A stretch of 64,000 nt of DNA from SHVZ01 sp044223515 (GTDB lineage Bacteria > Pseudomonadota > Alphaproteobacteria > SHVZ01), in the NCBI GenBank assembly GCA_044223515.1, contig JBGALV010000007.1, forward strand, positions 16,012 to 80,011. The letters run 5' to 3'. A model generated the notes under the pieces. It worked only from the letters and a program-made list of their open reading frames with translations. It ran no database searches and was not told the DNA's origin. Positions 1-7,872 of this stretch are shown here, piece after piece; the stretch's first letter is position 1; each line of letters begins with the position of its first letter. The position numbers and the translations under genes were made by a program.

Positions 1-367
1 CGGAGAACAGCATCAGGGTCAGCTCGTCGCGAAGGCCGCTGGTGTTGTTGAGCAGATGGCGGATGGTCAGCTTCTGCTCGAAGCGCGGCAGCTCCGGCAG
101 GTACTTCTGCACCTCGTCCTCGAGGCTGAGCTTGCCGTCGGCCTCCAGCATCAGCAGCGCCGTGCAGGCGAACTGCTTGGTGATCGAGCAGATGTAGAAG
201 GCGGACGAGGACGACAGCGGCACGTTGTGCTCGAGGTCGGCGAGACCGTACGACTTCTTCAGCACGACCTCGCCCTTGGAGACGACGGCGAGCGAGGCGC
301 CGGGCTGCTTGTCGCGCGCCCAGTCGGCGAAGAGCGCGTCGATGCGATTGAGACGATCGTCAGCCAT
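1..367 (-). CDS. Serine hydrolase, class C beta-lactamase fold (5' part only)
   Basis: Only the N-terminal ~122 residues lie in the window; the gene runs off the left edge. The visible part begins MADDRLNRIDALFADWAR and contains SITKQF, the SxxK nucleophile motif of the penicillin-binding-protein/class C beta-lactamase fold, followed by TIRHLLNNTSGL, which is typical of the family. There is no signal peptide, so a cytoplasmic hydrolase/esterase is more likely than a resistance enzyme. Its ATG overlaps the stop of the upstream S9 peptidase gene by 8 bp (ATGGCTGA), so the two are probably translationally coupled. A full-length relative is encoded at 43928-45586. The substrate is unknown. Confidence 0.85.
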   Translation of the reverse strand, partial: MADDRLNRIDALFADWARDKQPGASLAVVSKGEVVLKKSYGLADLEHNVPLSSSSAFYICSITKQFACTALLMLEADGKLSLEDEVQKYLPELPRFEQKLTIRHLLNNTSGLRDELTLMLFS

Positions 368-2168
368 TGGGGCGTCCTCCGACGAAGCGGTCGAGGAAGC
401 CCGCGACCGCGCCATGCACGGTGATCCGGTTGTGGAGCTTGACGAAGCCGTGGCCCTCATCGGGGAAGGTCACGTATTCGCAGGGAACGTTGCGCGCGCG
501 CACCGCCTTGACGATCTGCTCGCTCTCGGACGGCGGCACGCGCGGATCGGTCAGGCCCTGGGCCACCAGCAGCGGGCATTTGATCTCGCCGACCTTGGTG
601 AGCGGCGAGGTCTCGATCAGGAAGTCGCGGTCGAGCTCGGGGTCGCCGTACTCCTTGGCCCGCTGCTTGCGGCGCCAGGGGCCGGTGTTGGCGAGCATCG
701 TCAGCCAATTGGCAATGCCGTAGAAGTCGATCCCGGCGGCCCAGAGGTCGGGATAGAGGGTGATGGCGGCGAGGACCATGTAGCCACCATAGGACTGCCC
801 CATGACGGCAATGCGATGGCCGTCGATGTCCAGATGCTTGCGGAGCCAGGCATTCGCGTGCGCCAGGTCGTTGACTGACCCGGGCCGGAGGCGCACGTCG
901 TCGAGGGCAAGGTACTTGCGTCCGTAGCCCGAGGATCCACGCACGTTCGTCGCCAGGATCGCGTAGCCGTGCGCGATCAGGAACTGCACCTCAGTCCGGA
1001 AGTTCGGCAGCCACTGGGACTCCGGGCCACCGTGGACGACCATCACGGTCGGATATCCGGAAGCCGGCTTCGGCGTCTTCGGCTTGTAGAGGAAGGCGGG
1101 GATCTGGCGGCCGTCGAAGGTCGGATAGTGGATCAGCTCCGGCTCTACGAAGTCGGTGACCTTGAGGCCCTTGGTATCCGAGGTCGTCAGCCGCGTGACC
1201 GTGCCCGTGGCGGCGTCGGCGCGGTAGAGATCCGGCGCCCGGCAGGCGCCGTTGAGAGTGAAGACAATCGCCCCACTGTCGGGCGTCCACGTGATCTCGG
1301 GCACGATGCCGGGGCCCGGCAGCTCGATCTTGAGATCCTTGCCGCTCGCCATGTCGCGGATGGCGAGGTTGCCGTAGCCCTCGATGTTGGTGACATGCGC
1401 GATGCGGGTATTGTCGCGCGAGGGGCGCACGACTTCGACGTCCCAGTCCGGCGCGTGCAGCCACTCGACCTTGCGGGTCGCGAGGTCGAGCCGCGCGAAG
1501 CCCAGGAAGTCGCGGTCGATGTCGGTCGCGAGGAAGATCGACTTGCCGTCCTTGGCGAAGCGGATCGATTGGTGCCGGCTTTCGCCCTTCGGCTGAAGCA
1601 GCTTGTCGATCCTGCCGGTCGCGATCTCGAGTAGGTGGAGGTCGATGTCGAGCGATCCCCGCATCTCGATCACGGCGAGATGCTTTCCGTCCGGAGACCA
1701 GGCGACCGGCGCGAAGTGGCCGTCGCCCTGGAACACGCGCGTTTCCTCGCCGGTCGCGACGTCCATCACGTAGACGTCGAAGAAGGCCTGGTCGCGGATG
1801 TTGGCGCCGAAGGCGATGCGCTTGGCGTCGGGCGACCAGCCGCCCCAGATGTGGATGATCTTCGGGCGCTGGGTCAGCGGCTTCTCTGCGCCGTTGCCGT
1901 CGGCAAGCAGATAGAACTGGATACGCTCGTCGCCGCCGGCGTCCATGCCGTAGATCAGCGCGTCGCCCACCGGCGCGAAGTCGACGAACGAGACCTTGTC
2001 CGCATGACGCGTCACCTGCTCCGGGACACCGGACGGGAGGTCAAGCGCCCACACCTGGCCGAAGCCGGTATGGTCGGAGATGAAGGCAAGCCGCTTTCCA
2101 TCGCTGCGGACGCTCGGATAGGTGGCGGAGCGCACGCCAAGATAGGTCGCGATATCGGCAGCCGGCAT
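360..2168 (-). CDS. S9 family prolyl oligopeptidase / acylaminoacyl-peptidase-like
   Basis: This is a serine peptidase of 602 residues. The N-terminal ~330 residues have the repetitive WSPDGK/IAF pattern of a TolB/WD-like beta-propeller. The C-terminal part is an alpha/beta hydrolase with HGGPESQ (oxyanion region), GQSYGGY (nucleophile Ser459), TDPRVP (Asp541) and DEGHGF (His573). Such enzymes cleave short peptides or acylated N-termini in the cytoplasm; no signal peptide is visible. I chose ATG 2168 because AAGGA sits 7 nt upstream. An in-frame TTG at 2237 would add 23 residues and overlap the TetR gene. It lies between tetR and a serine hydrolase gene on the same strand. Confidence 0.9.
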   Translation of the reverse strand: MPAADIATYLGVRSATYPSVRSDGKRLAFISDHTGFGQVWALDLPSGVPEQVTRHADKVSFVDFAPVGDALIYGMDAGGDERIQFYLLADGNGAEKPLTQRPKIIHIWGGWSPDAKRIAFGANIRDQAFFDVYVMDVATGEETRVFQGDGHFAPVAWSPDGKHLAVIEMRGSLDIDLHLLEIATGRIDKLLQPKGESRHQSIRFAKDGKSIFLATDIDRDFLGFARLDLATRKVEWLHAPDWDVEVVRPSRDNTRIAHVTNIEGYGNLAIRDMASGKDLKIELPGPGIVPEITWTPDSGAIVFTLNGACRAPDLYRADAATGTVTRLTTSDTKGLKVTDFVEPELIHYPTFDGRQIPAFLYKPKTPKPASGYPTVMVVHGGPESQWLPNFRTEVQFLIAHGYAILATNVRGSSGYGRKYLALDDVRLRPGSVNDLAHANAWLRKHLDIDGHRIAVMGQSYGGYMVLAAITLYPDLWAAGIDFYGIANWLTMLANTGPWRRKQRAKEYGDPELDRDFLIETSPLTKVGEIKCPLLVAQGLTDPRVPPSESEQIVKAVRARNVPCEYVTFPDEGHGFVKLHNRITVHGAVAGFLDRFVGGRPNG

Positions 2169-2226
2169 TACGAGGTCCTTGAAGGGAAGGATCGGCGGGA
2201 GGGAAAGGAAGCGTAGCGGCTTTGCC

Positions 2227-2796
2227 TCAATGGGCAAGCGCGGTGTCGATCAGGGCGCCGGCAGCACGTCGGCCATCGGCCGCGGCGCGCGTGTCGCCCG
2301 CGACCTGTGCCAGCACCGTGGCGCCTTCCATCAGCATATGGATCTGCCCTGCGAGCGCCGACGGATCGGACGCTCCGGCCTCGCGTGCCACGCGCTCGAG
2401 AATCTGGCGTACCTCGCGCTTGTGCGCGCTCGCCGCCTGATGCACCGGATCCTCGGCCGGCGCATGCTCGGCGGCCGCGTTGATGAAGAGGCATCCGTGG
2501 AAGTCGCGGCTCTTGAACCACGCCTCCAGGATGTCGAAGACGGCGAGCAGGCGATCGCGACCGGTCTTGCCGCGACGATCGATCTCGGCCTCGAACCAGG
2601 CGCGGAAAAGCCGGTCGCGTTCGGCGAGGCAGGCGAGGATCAGCGCGTCCTTCGAGCCGAAATGTTTGTATAGAGTCATCTTGGCGATGCCGGCTTCCGC
2701 CAGCAGCTTGTCGATGCCGGTCGCGTGGAAACCGTGGCGGTAAAACAGGCGAAGCGCCGTCTCGATAAGCTGTATGCGCCGCTGCGACTCCGCCAT
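2227..2796 (-). CDS. TetR/AcrR family transcriptional regulator
   Basis: The 189-residue product has the TetR layout. The N-terminal helix-turn-helix contains ALRLFYRHGFHATGIDKLLAEAG followed by TLYKHFGSKDAL, the family signature. A ligand-binding all-helical C-terminal domain follows, with a WFKSRDFHGCLF segment typical of one subgroup. ATG 2796 has AGGAG 8 nt upstream, so it is preferred to the in-frame GTG at 2823. The gene is the first of a same-strand set (regulator, S9 peptidase, serine hydrolase) and probably controls it together with itself. The effector cannot be predicted. Confidence 0.9.
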   Translation of the reverse strand: MAESQRRIQLIETALRLFYRHGFHATGIDKLLAEAGIAKMTLYKHFGSKDALILACLAERDRLFRAWFEAEIDRRGKTGRDRLLAVFDILEAWFKSRDFHGCLFINAAAEHAPAEDPVHQAASAHKREVRQILERVAREAGASDPSALAGQIHMLMEGATVLAQVAGDTRAAADGRRAAGALIDTALAH

Positions 2797-3199
2797 ACGC
2801 CCGACTCCTGACATCTCACGCACGAGACTAGCGCCGGCCTTCGGCGCGGGAAAAGCCTGCTACGTCAGCGGTCGTTCCGTCACGGAAATAACGCTGGACG
2901 GGTCACACCCTGGGCTTCATGATCCCGGCCGATCCATTGCTGCCGGTCTTTGACCATGGTGGCCCGAGACGATAGTGATGGAAGCCAGTGGTGTGCGCCG
3001 TTCCGTTCGATGGTTCCGATAGCCGCGACATTCGTTCCAATGACGTGTCATTGCCAATGTCGCCGTACCTGATCCTGACAATTCGGTCGACCGCTTCCTG
3101 CCGGTTCGCCGCGCCCGTCCAACGGCGTCGCGTATCGTCTCGCCACGGCATGAGCCTGCCTTTGCGAAAGCAGGGCGATCGATCCTGAGGATTGGAAAA
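2797..3199. other. Intergenic region with nested inverted repeats upstream of the RRM gene
   Basis: About 400 bp between the divergent TetR and RRM genes hold no convincing ORF. The notable structure is a nested inverted repeat. Outer 8-bp arms lie at 3025-3032 and 3056-3063 (GCGACATT/AATGTCGC). Inside them is a 6-2-6 palindrome AATGAC-GT-GTCATT at 3039-3052. It lies about 140 bp upstream of the RRM start and could be an operator or a structured 5' leader. No clear sigma-70 promoter was picked out. Confidence 0.4.
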
Positions 3200-3529
3200 A
3201 TGTCGACCAAGCTGTTTGTCGGAAACCTCCCCTACACCATGACTTCCGAAGACCTCAAAGAGACCTTCGGGCCGTTCGGCCCGGTGGTCTCGGCGAAGGT
3301 CATCACCGATCGCGAGACCGGCCGCTCCCGCGGCTTCGGCTTCGTTGAGCTCCAGACCCCGGACGCTTGCCAGCGTGCGGTGCGCGAGCTGAACGGCGCC
3401 GACCTCGGCGGTCGTGCGGCCACCGTGCGCGTCGCTGAAGACCGTCCGCCGGGCGGTGGTGGCGGCGGCGGCGGTGGTGGCCGTGGCATGGGCGGCGGCG
3501 ACCGCGGCCCGCGCGCACCGCGCTGGTAG
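3200..3529 (+). CDS. RNA-binding protein with one RRM domain and glycine-rich tail
   Basis: The 109-residue protein has an RNA recognition motif in residues 1-80. RNP2 is LFVGNL near the start and RNP1 is RGFGFVEL around residues 44-51. A tail of ten consecutive glycines plus a short Arg/Gly end follows. This layout matches bacterial glycine-rich RRM proteins, which bind single-stranded RNA and in several bacteria are cold-induced. The start is supported by GAGG upstream. An 11-bp perfect hairpin just after the stop suggests a monocistronic unit. Structured DNA 140-175 bp upstream may be regulatory. Confidence 0.93.
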   Translation: MSTKLFVGNLPYTMTSEDLKETFGPFGPVVSAKVITDRETGRSRGFGFVELQTPDACQRAVRELNGADLGGRAATVRVAEDRPPGGGGGGGGGGRGMGGGDRGPRAPRW

Positions 3530-3553
3530 TTCTCGTCTAGTCGTTTCAGGCCC

Positions 3554-3580
3554 ACCTCTCCCGCTTCGAGCGGGAGAGGT
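3554..3580 (+). terminator. Hairpin downstream of the RRM gene
   Basis: A perfect 11-bp stem (3554-3564 with 3570-3580) and a 5-nt loop lie 24 bp after the RRM stop. The T-tract is weak and comes about 12 nt later, so termination is probable but not textbook. Confidence 0.6.
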
Positions 3581-3724
3581 GCGGCTTGCTTTTGGGCCCG
3601 TCGGTCCTTCGGCTCCTTCCTTCCTCCTCCGCATCCAGGCCGGCCCCTCGTCCGGCGTTACCATCTTGTCGATTTCGGCCCGGCCGACTATTGGACGAGT
3701 GGGGGTGCGAGAAGGGGGTCTCAG

Positions 3725-4078
3725 ATGAAATACACGCCCGGTCCCTGGAAGATGCGGCCGAACGGCGACATCAGCTCGGCGCCGCGTGGCGGCAAGGCCA
3801 CGTCGGTCTGCTCGGTTTCCTGGGGCATGTCGGCCTCGGACGACAAGCCCGGCAACGCCCGCCTGATCCAGACCGCGCCGCAGATGAGCGAGGCGCTGGA
3901 TGAGCTCATGCTGCTGGTCACGACGCCGACGGTCAGCCAGGCCATCCTCGGCAATGCCAAGCTGCTGCCCAAGGCCAAGCAGATCATCGAGAACGCCAAG
4001 ATCGTGCTCGAGGCGGCGACCGGCGAGCCGCAGGCGGTGTGGCCACGCGTCGACCACGCCAAGCCGAAGCTCGAATAG
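3725..4078 (+). CDS. Hypothetical protein with phage-type NARLI motif
   Basis: This is a 117-residue protein of unknown function. The central sequence GNARLIQTAPQMSEALDELM resembles the NARLIAAAPELLEAL segment common in small phage-encoded proteins (recalled, not searched), and the N-terminus TPGPW also occurs in that group. The C-terminal half is a predicted helix. GAAGGGGG precedes the ATG. The next gene starts 3 bp after the stop, so the two probably form an operon. It may be a domesticated phage gene; no function is assigned. Confidence 0.7.
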   Translation: MKYTPGPWKMRPNGDISSAPRGGKATSVCSVSWGMSASDDKPGNARLIQTAPQMSEALDELMLLVTTPTVSQAILGNAKLLPKAKQIIENAKIVLEAATGEPQAVWPRVDHAKPKLE

Positions 4079-4081
4079 GCC

Positions 4082-4579
4082 ATGCGCCTCGACCAGTACC
4101 TGGCGCTGATCGGCGACTCGAAGGTCGAGGATTGGCGGCTGATCACCCGACCGACCTTCAAGCATCACTTCGCTCGCTCGACCGACGACAAGGGCGAGGA
4201 GGTGTCGGTCGAGGTCGACGAGCACAAGGTCGTGATGTCCTTCGCTCCGAACATCCGCATCACGCTCGCCTACGGACTCGTCGCGGACTCGCATTACCGC
4301 ATCGACCCCAAGCACAAGCTCGGGGCGCTCAATGCGCGCTCGGAATTCGTCGACTGCTTCTACGACAACATCCTGGTGCACCGCGAAACCGTGGTGCGCG
4401 TCGCGCGCCAGCGCTGCGTCCTGCCCGAGCCGGCGGACTGGACGGAGACACCGATCAAGGTGCCGCGGCGGAAGGCTCGTTTCGCCAAGCTGATCCATGT
4501 CCTTGCCGGCCCGCTGACCGAGTTCGACGAGTATTTCAGAGACGCGGGGATGGTCGAGGTCGAGGCGCCCTGGCCTTAG
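4082..4579 (+). CDS. Hypothetical protein
   Basis: The 165-residue protein is not recognised. It has no signal peptide or membrane segment, and a mixed alpha/beta composition. Several charged clusters are present (DDKGEEVSVEVDEHK). It sits between the 117-residue phage-like protein and a HAD phosphatase, with gaps of 3 and 7 bp, so the three genes look co-transcribed. The coding frame is favoured over the long antisense reading frame by codon use and by the tight spacing. Confidence 0.7.
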   Translation: MRLDQYLALIGDSKVEDWRLITRPTFKHHFARSTDDKGEEVSVEVDEHKVVMSFAPNIRITLAYGLVADSHYRIDPKHKLGALNARSEFVDCFYDNILVHRETVVRVARQRCVLPEPADWTETPIKVPRRKARFAKLIHVLAGPLTEFDEYFRDAGMVEVEAPWP

Positions 4580-4586
4580 AGACGCG

Positions 4587-5249
4587 ATGCGGCTTTCTTC
4601 CGGCACCCGGATTCGAGCGGGTGCGTTCCTCTTCGACATGGACGGCACGCTGATCGACTCGAGCGCGACGATCGAGCGGATCTGGCGGCGCTGGGCCGGG
4701 CGGCACGGCATCGACGCCGATGCGCTGATGCGCTTTGCCGTCGGCCGCAGGCTCACCGAGACGATCGAGCGTTTCGCCGTGCCGGGCATGGACGTCGCGG
4801 CAGAGGCCATGGTCATCGACGCGGACGCACGGGCGGCGACGGAAGGTGTGGCCGCCGTTCCCGGTGCGGATGCGTTCCTCGGCTCGCTTCCGGCCGATCG
4901 CTGGGCTGTGGTCACCTCCGCACCGGCCGCGATCGCCCGTCGCTGGCTCGCCGCGGCTCGTCTGCCGGTTCCGAGCGTTTTCGTCTCGGCTGAGGACGTG
5001 AGCGTCGGCAAGCCCGATCCCGAAGGCTACCTGCTGGCCCTGGCTCGGCTCGGCCGGCCCGCTGTCGACGCGATCGTCTTCGAGGACACGATCTCCGGCC
5101 TTACGGCCGGGCGCGCTGCCGGTGCGCGCACGATTGCGGTCGCGACCTCGCTCCGTGCCCGCGATCTCGAGCGCGAAGCGTGGATCCCCGATTACGCGAT
5201 GCTGACGATAGAGGCGACGCGAGACGACCTGGAGATCGTCGTCCACTGA
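4587..5249 (+). CDS. HAD superfamily phosphatase (beta-phosphoglucomutase/sugar phosphatase type)
   Basis: The 220-residue protein has all four HAD motifs: FLFDMDGTLID (nucleophile and acid/base Asp), VVTSAP (Ser/Thr motif II), GKPDPEGY (Lys of motif III) and FEDTISGLTAG (motif IV acids). The helical cap between motifs I and II marks subfamily IA, which includes sugar-phosphate phosphatases and beta-phosphoglucomutase. The substrate is not predictable. It is the last gene of a three-gene plus-strand run and converges with the next gene. Confidence 0.9.
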   Translation: MRLSSGTRIRAGAFLFDMDGTLIDSSATIERIWRRWAGRHGIDADALMRFAVGRRLTETIERFAVPGMDVAAEAMVIDADARAATEGVAAVPGADAFLGSLPADRWAVVTSAPAAIARRWLAAARLPVPSVFVSAEDVSVGKPDPEGYLLALARLGRPAVDAIVFEDTISGLTAGRAAGARTIAVATSLRARDLEREAWIPDYAMLTIEATRDDLEIVVH

Positions 5250-5253
5250 CGAC

Positions 5254-5676
5254 TCAGAGCTTGGCGAGGATGCCTGAGAGCTGGGAGAGGCCGAACAGCA
5301 GGGCCAGGCCGCCCAGGAGAACGACGCCGAGGAGGACGACGTACTTGGCGAGGGCCGTCTCGGGCTTGGCGTTCTTCTTGGCGCCGCCGCCCTTGAAGTC
5401 GACATCCGCCTTCGGAGCTGGCGCGGACGACTTCGGCTCCTCCTTGGGGGGAGGCACCTTGCGCTCGGCCTGCGGCTTGCTGGTGTCGTAGATGACGATC
5501 TCTTTCCCCTTGTTGGTCTTAGGGTCGAAATCGTCCTTGATGACCTTGATCGCCTCGAACCGCTTCTCGCCGTAAAGCTGCTTGGCGGTTTCGATCGCCG
5601 GCTCGCGGGCCTGATAGGTCGAGTCGATTTGCCAGACACCGCTTTTCAGCGTGTGGACCTCGAAATTGGTCGGCAT
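5254..5676 (-). CDS. Hypothetical protein with C-terminal membrane anchor
   Basis: The 140-residue product has a soluble N-terminal ~65 residues (MPTNFEVHTLKSGVWQIDSTYQ...), a Pro/Lys/Ala-rich linker around 70-100, and one strong transmembrane helix near the C-terminus (VVLLGVVLLGGLALLFGL). A tail-anchored or bitopic inner-membrane protein is likely. The function is unknown. It stands alone between a convergent HAD gene and a same-strand FAH-family gene. Confidence 0.75.
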   Translation of the reverse strand: MPTNFEVHTLKSGVWQIDSTYQAREPAIETAKQLYGEKRFEAIKVIKDDFDPKTNKGKEIVIYDTSKPQAERKVPPPKEEPKSSAPAPKADVDFKGGGAKKNAKPETALAKYVVLLGVVLLGGLALLFGLSQLSGILAKL

Positions 5677-5787
5677 ACCGGCACGTCCCCCGCGCGAAAC
5701 CGTCTCGTCGTGTGGATATTTACAGAAACTTCCTGCAAATTCAAGACGAGACGGCTTGGTCTTCGCGTGTTCTGTGAGGGAGGCCTA

Positions 5788-6645
5788 TCAGGCGCCCGGA
5801 CGCCAGGGGACGCAAGTCTGCTGCTGCTCGCCGAGGCCGGCGATCCCCAGGCGCATGACGTCGCCCGCCTTGAGGTACCAGGGCTGCGGCTTCTGGCCCA
5901 TGCCGACGCCGGGCGGGGTCCCGGTCGAGATCACGTCGCCGGCCCTGAGCGTCATGAACTGGCTGCAGTAGCTGACGATGGTCTTCACGCCGAAGATCAT
6001 CGTCTTGGTGCTGCCGTTCTGGACGCGCTTGCCGTTGACCTCGAGCCACATGTCGAGGTTCTGCACGTCCTTGATCTCGTCAGTGGTGACGAGCCAGGGG
6101 CCGAGCGGGCCGAAGGTGTCGCAACCCTTGCCCTTGTCCCAGGTGCCGGAACGCTCGATCTGGAACTCGCGCTCGGAGACGTCGTTGCAGACCGCGAAGC
6201 CGGCGACGTAGTCGAGGGCGCGCTCTTCCGAAACGTGCTGCGCAGTCGAGCCGATGACGATCGCGAGCTCGACTTCCCAGTCGGTCTTCTTCGAATCCTT
6301 GGGGATCACCACCGGGTCGTTGGGACCCGAGATCGCGGTGTCCGCCTTCATGAAGATGATCGGCTCCTTCGGGATCGGGGCGCCGGTCTCGGCGGCATGA
6401 TCCGAATAGTTGAGGCCGATGCAGAGGAACTTGCCGATGCGGCCGACGCAGGGGCCGAGGCGCGGCTTGCCCTCGACGAGCGGCAGCGACTCCGGATCGA
6501 GGTTGCGCAGCCGGTCGAGGCCGCGCGGGCCGAGCGCGCTGCCCTTGAGGTCGGCGATCTGGCCGGAGAGATCACGGATCTTGCCCGAACGGTCCAAGAG
6601 ACCGGGCTTCTCCTGGCCCGCGGGGCCATAGCGCAACAGCTTCAT
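5788..6645 (-). CDS. Fumarylacetoacetate hydrolase family protein
   Basis: The 285-residue protein is a full-length FAH-fold enzyme. Markers are FLCIGLNYSDHAAETGAPIP, the metal-binding DWEVELAIVIG with its ExE carboxylates, DTFGPLGPWLVT and TGTPPGVGMG. The family cleaves C-C bonds in acylpyruvates. The closest remembered group is 2,4-diketo-3-deoxy-L-fuconate hydrolase/ureidoglycolate-lyase-like proteins. AAGGAAA lies just upstream of the ATG. No sugar-acid pathway genes adjoin it, so the substrate is open. Confidence 0.9.
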   Translation of the reverse strand: MKLLRYGPAGQEKPGLLDRSGKIRDLSGQIADLKGSALGPRGLDRLRNLDPESLPLVEGKPRLGPCVGRIGKFLCIGLNYSDHAAETGAPIPKEPIIFMKADTAISGPNDPVVIPKDSKKTDWEVELAIVIGSTAQHVSEERALDYVAGFAVCNDVSEREFQIERSGTWDKGKGCDTFGPLGPWLVTTDEIKDVQNLDMWLEVNGKRVQNGSTKTMIFGVKTIVSYCSQFMTLRAGDVISTGTPPGVGMGQKPQPWYLKAGDVMRLGIAGLGEQQQTCVPWRPGA

Positions 6646-6754
6646 CGGCGTTTCCTTTGGAGGGGACGAAAGAGGCTGCGGACCTTACCGGCCCGTGCGC
6701 CGCGCGTGCAAGCCGGTCACGCCGCGTCGAGAAACGCCCGTTGCAGCCGAGGGA

Positions 6755-7675
6755 TCACCCCGCGAGCGTCGCCCTGAGCCCGTCGACCAGCGCCGTCTCC
6801 GCCTTGATGCCGAGCGCCTTGATCGCGCGCGACGGATCGCCGAGCGAGGTGCGGACGTCGCCGGCGCGCGACGGGCCATGCTTCACCTCGACCTTGCGTC
6901 CGGCGGCGGTCATCAGCGCCTCGGCCAGCTGGACGATCGAGGTCGACTTGCCGGTGCAGACGTTGAAGACGCGCGCTTCGACGGTCGAGGTCGACATCGC
7001 GGCCAGCAGGTGACGGACGACGTCGGCGACGTAGATGAAGTCGCGGGTCTGCAGCCCGTCGCCCTGGATCCCGATCTCCTGTCCGGCGCGCACGCGATCG
7101 GCGAAGATCGAGATCACGCCGGAGTAGGGCGACTTCGGATCCTGTCGCGGGCCGTACACATTGAAGAAGCGCATGCCGGTGGTCGGCGTCTTGTGCACGT
7201 ATCCTGCGACGCGCGCATGCAGCTCGCTGCCGAGCTTGTCGGCGCCGTAGGCCGTGAGCGGCCGCGTCGGCGACGCTTCCGTCAGCGGGGAGTCCGGTGC
7301 GTCGCCATAGGTCGCGGCAGACGACGCGTAGACGACGGGGATCGGCTGCCCGCCCTTGGCGCGCCTCGCGGCGTCGAAGACCGCGATGCTGCCGGTCAGG
7401 TTGGCGCGGTGCGTGCCGAGCCAGTCCTCGTTCGAGCGTTGGACCGAAGCGATCGCCGCCAGGTGGAAGCAGCCGTCGCATCCCTCCATCGCCTTGACGA
7501 CGGCGGCGGCGTCGGCGACGTCGGCTTCGACCAGGCGTACCTTGGACGGCAGGTTGGACTTCTTGCCGGTCGAGAGGTCGTCGAGGACCACCGCCTCGTC
7601 GCCCCGGGCGAGAAGCGCATCGACGAGATGGGAGCCGATGAAGCCCGCTCCCCCGGTCACCAGATACCGTCCCAC
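6755..7675 (-). CDS. NAD-dependent epimerase/dehydratase (UDP-glucose 4-epimerase-like)
   Basis: The 306-residue extended short-chain dehydrogenase has an N-terminal Rossmann motif TGGAGFIGS, DDLSTG for the NAD ribose, catalytic SSAATYG and YGADK (YxxxK), and the sugar-nucleotide segment RFFNVYGPRQDP. These features fit epimerases acting on UDP-hexoses for surface polysaccharide. The start codon is GTG. It is single, with the FAH gene downstream on the same strand and leuA divergent upstream. Confidence 0.9.
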   Translation of the reverse strand: MGRYLVTGGAGFIGSHLVDALLARGDEAVVLDDLSTGKKSNLPSKVRLVEADVADAAAVVKAMEGCDGCFHLAAIASVQRSNEDWLGTHRANLTGSIAVFDAARRAKGGQPIPVVYASSAATYGDAPDSPLTEASPTRPLTAYGADKLGSELHARVAGYVHKTPTTGMRFFNVYGPRQDPKSPYSGVISIFADRVRAGQEIGIQGDGLQTRDFIYVADVVRHLLAAMSTSTVEARVFNVCTGKSTSIVQLAEALMTAAGRKVEVKHGPSRAGDVRTSLGDPSRAIKALGIKAETALVDGLRATLAG

Positions 7676-7723
7676 GCCCGTCTCCTCGGAAACCCGTTGG
7701 TGTCCGGGGCAAGGTATCCGGTG

Positions 7724-7752
7724 TTGACGGCTCCGGGAACGGCCTCTAGGTT
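7724..7752 (+). promoter_or_regulatory. Candidate sigma-70 promoter for leuA
   Basis: TTGACG (7724-7729) and TAGGTT (7747-7752) are separated by exactly 17 bp, upstream of a short ORF and leuA. The expected start of transcription, near 7759, would place the short ORF's ATG at 7762 almost at the 5' end of the RNA. Confidence 0.55.
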
Positions 7753-7761
7753 TGGGGCGTC

Positions 7762-7815
7762 ATGTTCACGCACGGACAGGTCCTGAAGCTGCGACTTACG
7801 ACCCCGGCACTCTAG
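7762..7815 (+). CDS. Possible leuA leader peptide
   Basis: A 17-codon ORF, MFTHGQVLKLRLTTPAL, ends 57 bp before leuA and starts about 3 nt from the inferred transcription start. Four of its 17 codons are Leu, three of them alternating (codons 8, 10 and 12). A 6-bp inverted repeat (7803-7808 with 7821-7826) overlaps its end. This layout resembles leader-peptide attenuators of amino-acid operons, which in some alphaproteobacteria are leaderless. The Leu codons are not consecutive and the hairpin is weak, so this remains a hypothesis. Confidence 0.35.
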   Translation: MFTHGQVLKLRLTTPAL

Positions 7816-7872
7816 GAGAGGCCGGGACATCGTCGTTTGTCGTCTTCACACCTCCGTCGGAAAGCACGTGCC

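Noticed and set aside
2903..5011. Long minus-strand open frame opposite the RRM, hypothetical and HAD genes
   Set aside because: It lies antisense to four plus-strand genes with clear family motifs; the translation is Arg/Ala-rich and low-complexity, as expected for GC-rich shadow frames.
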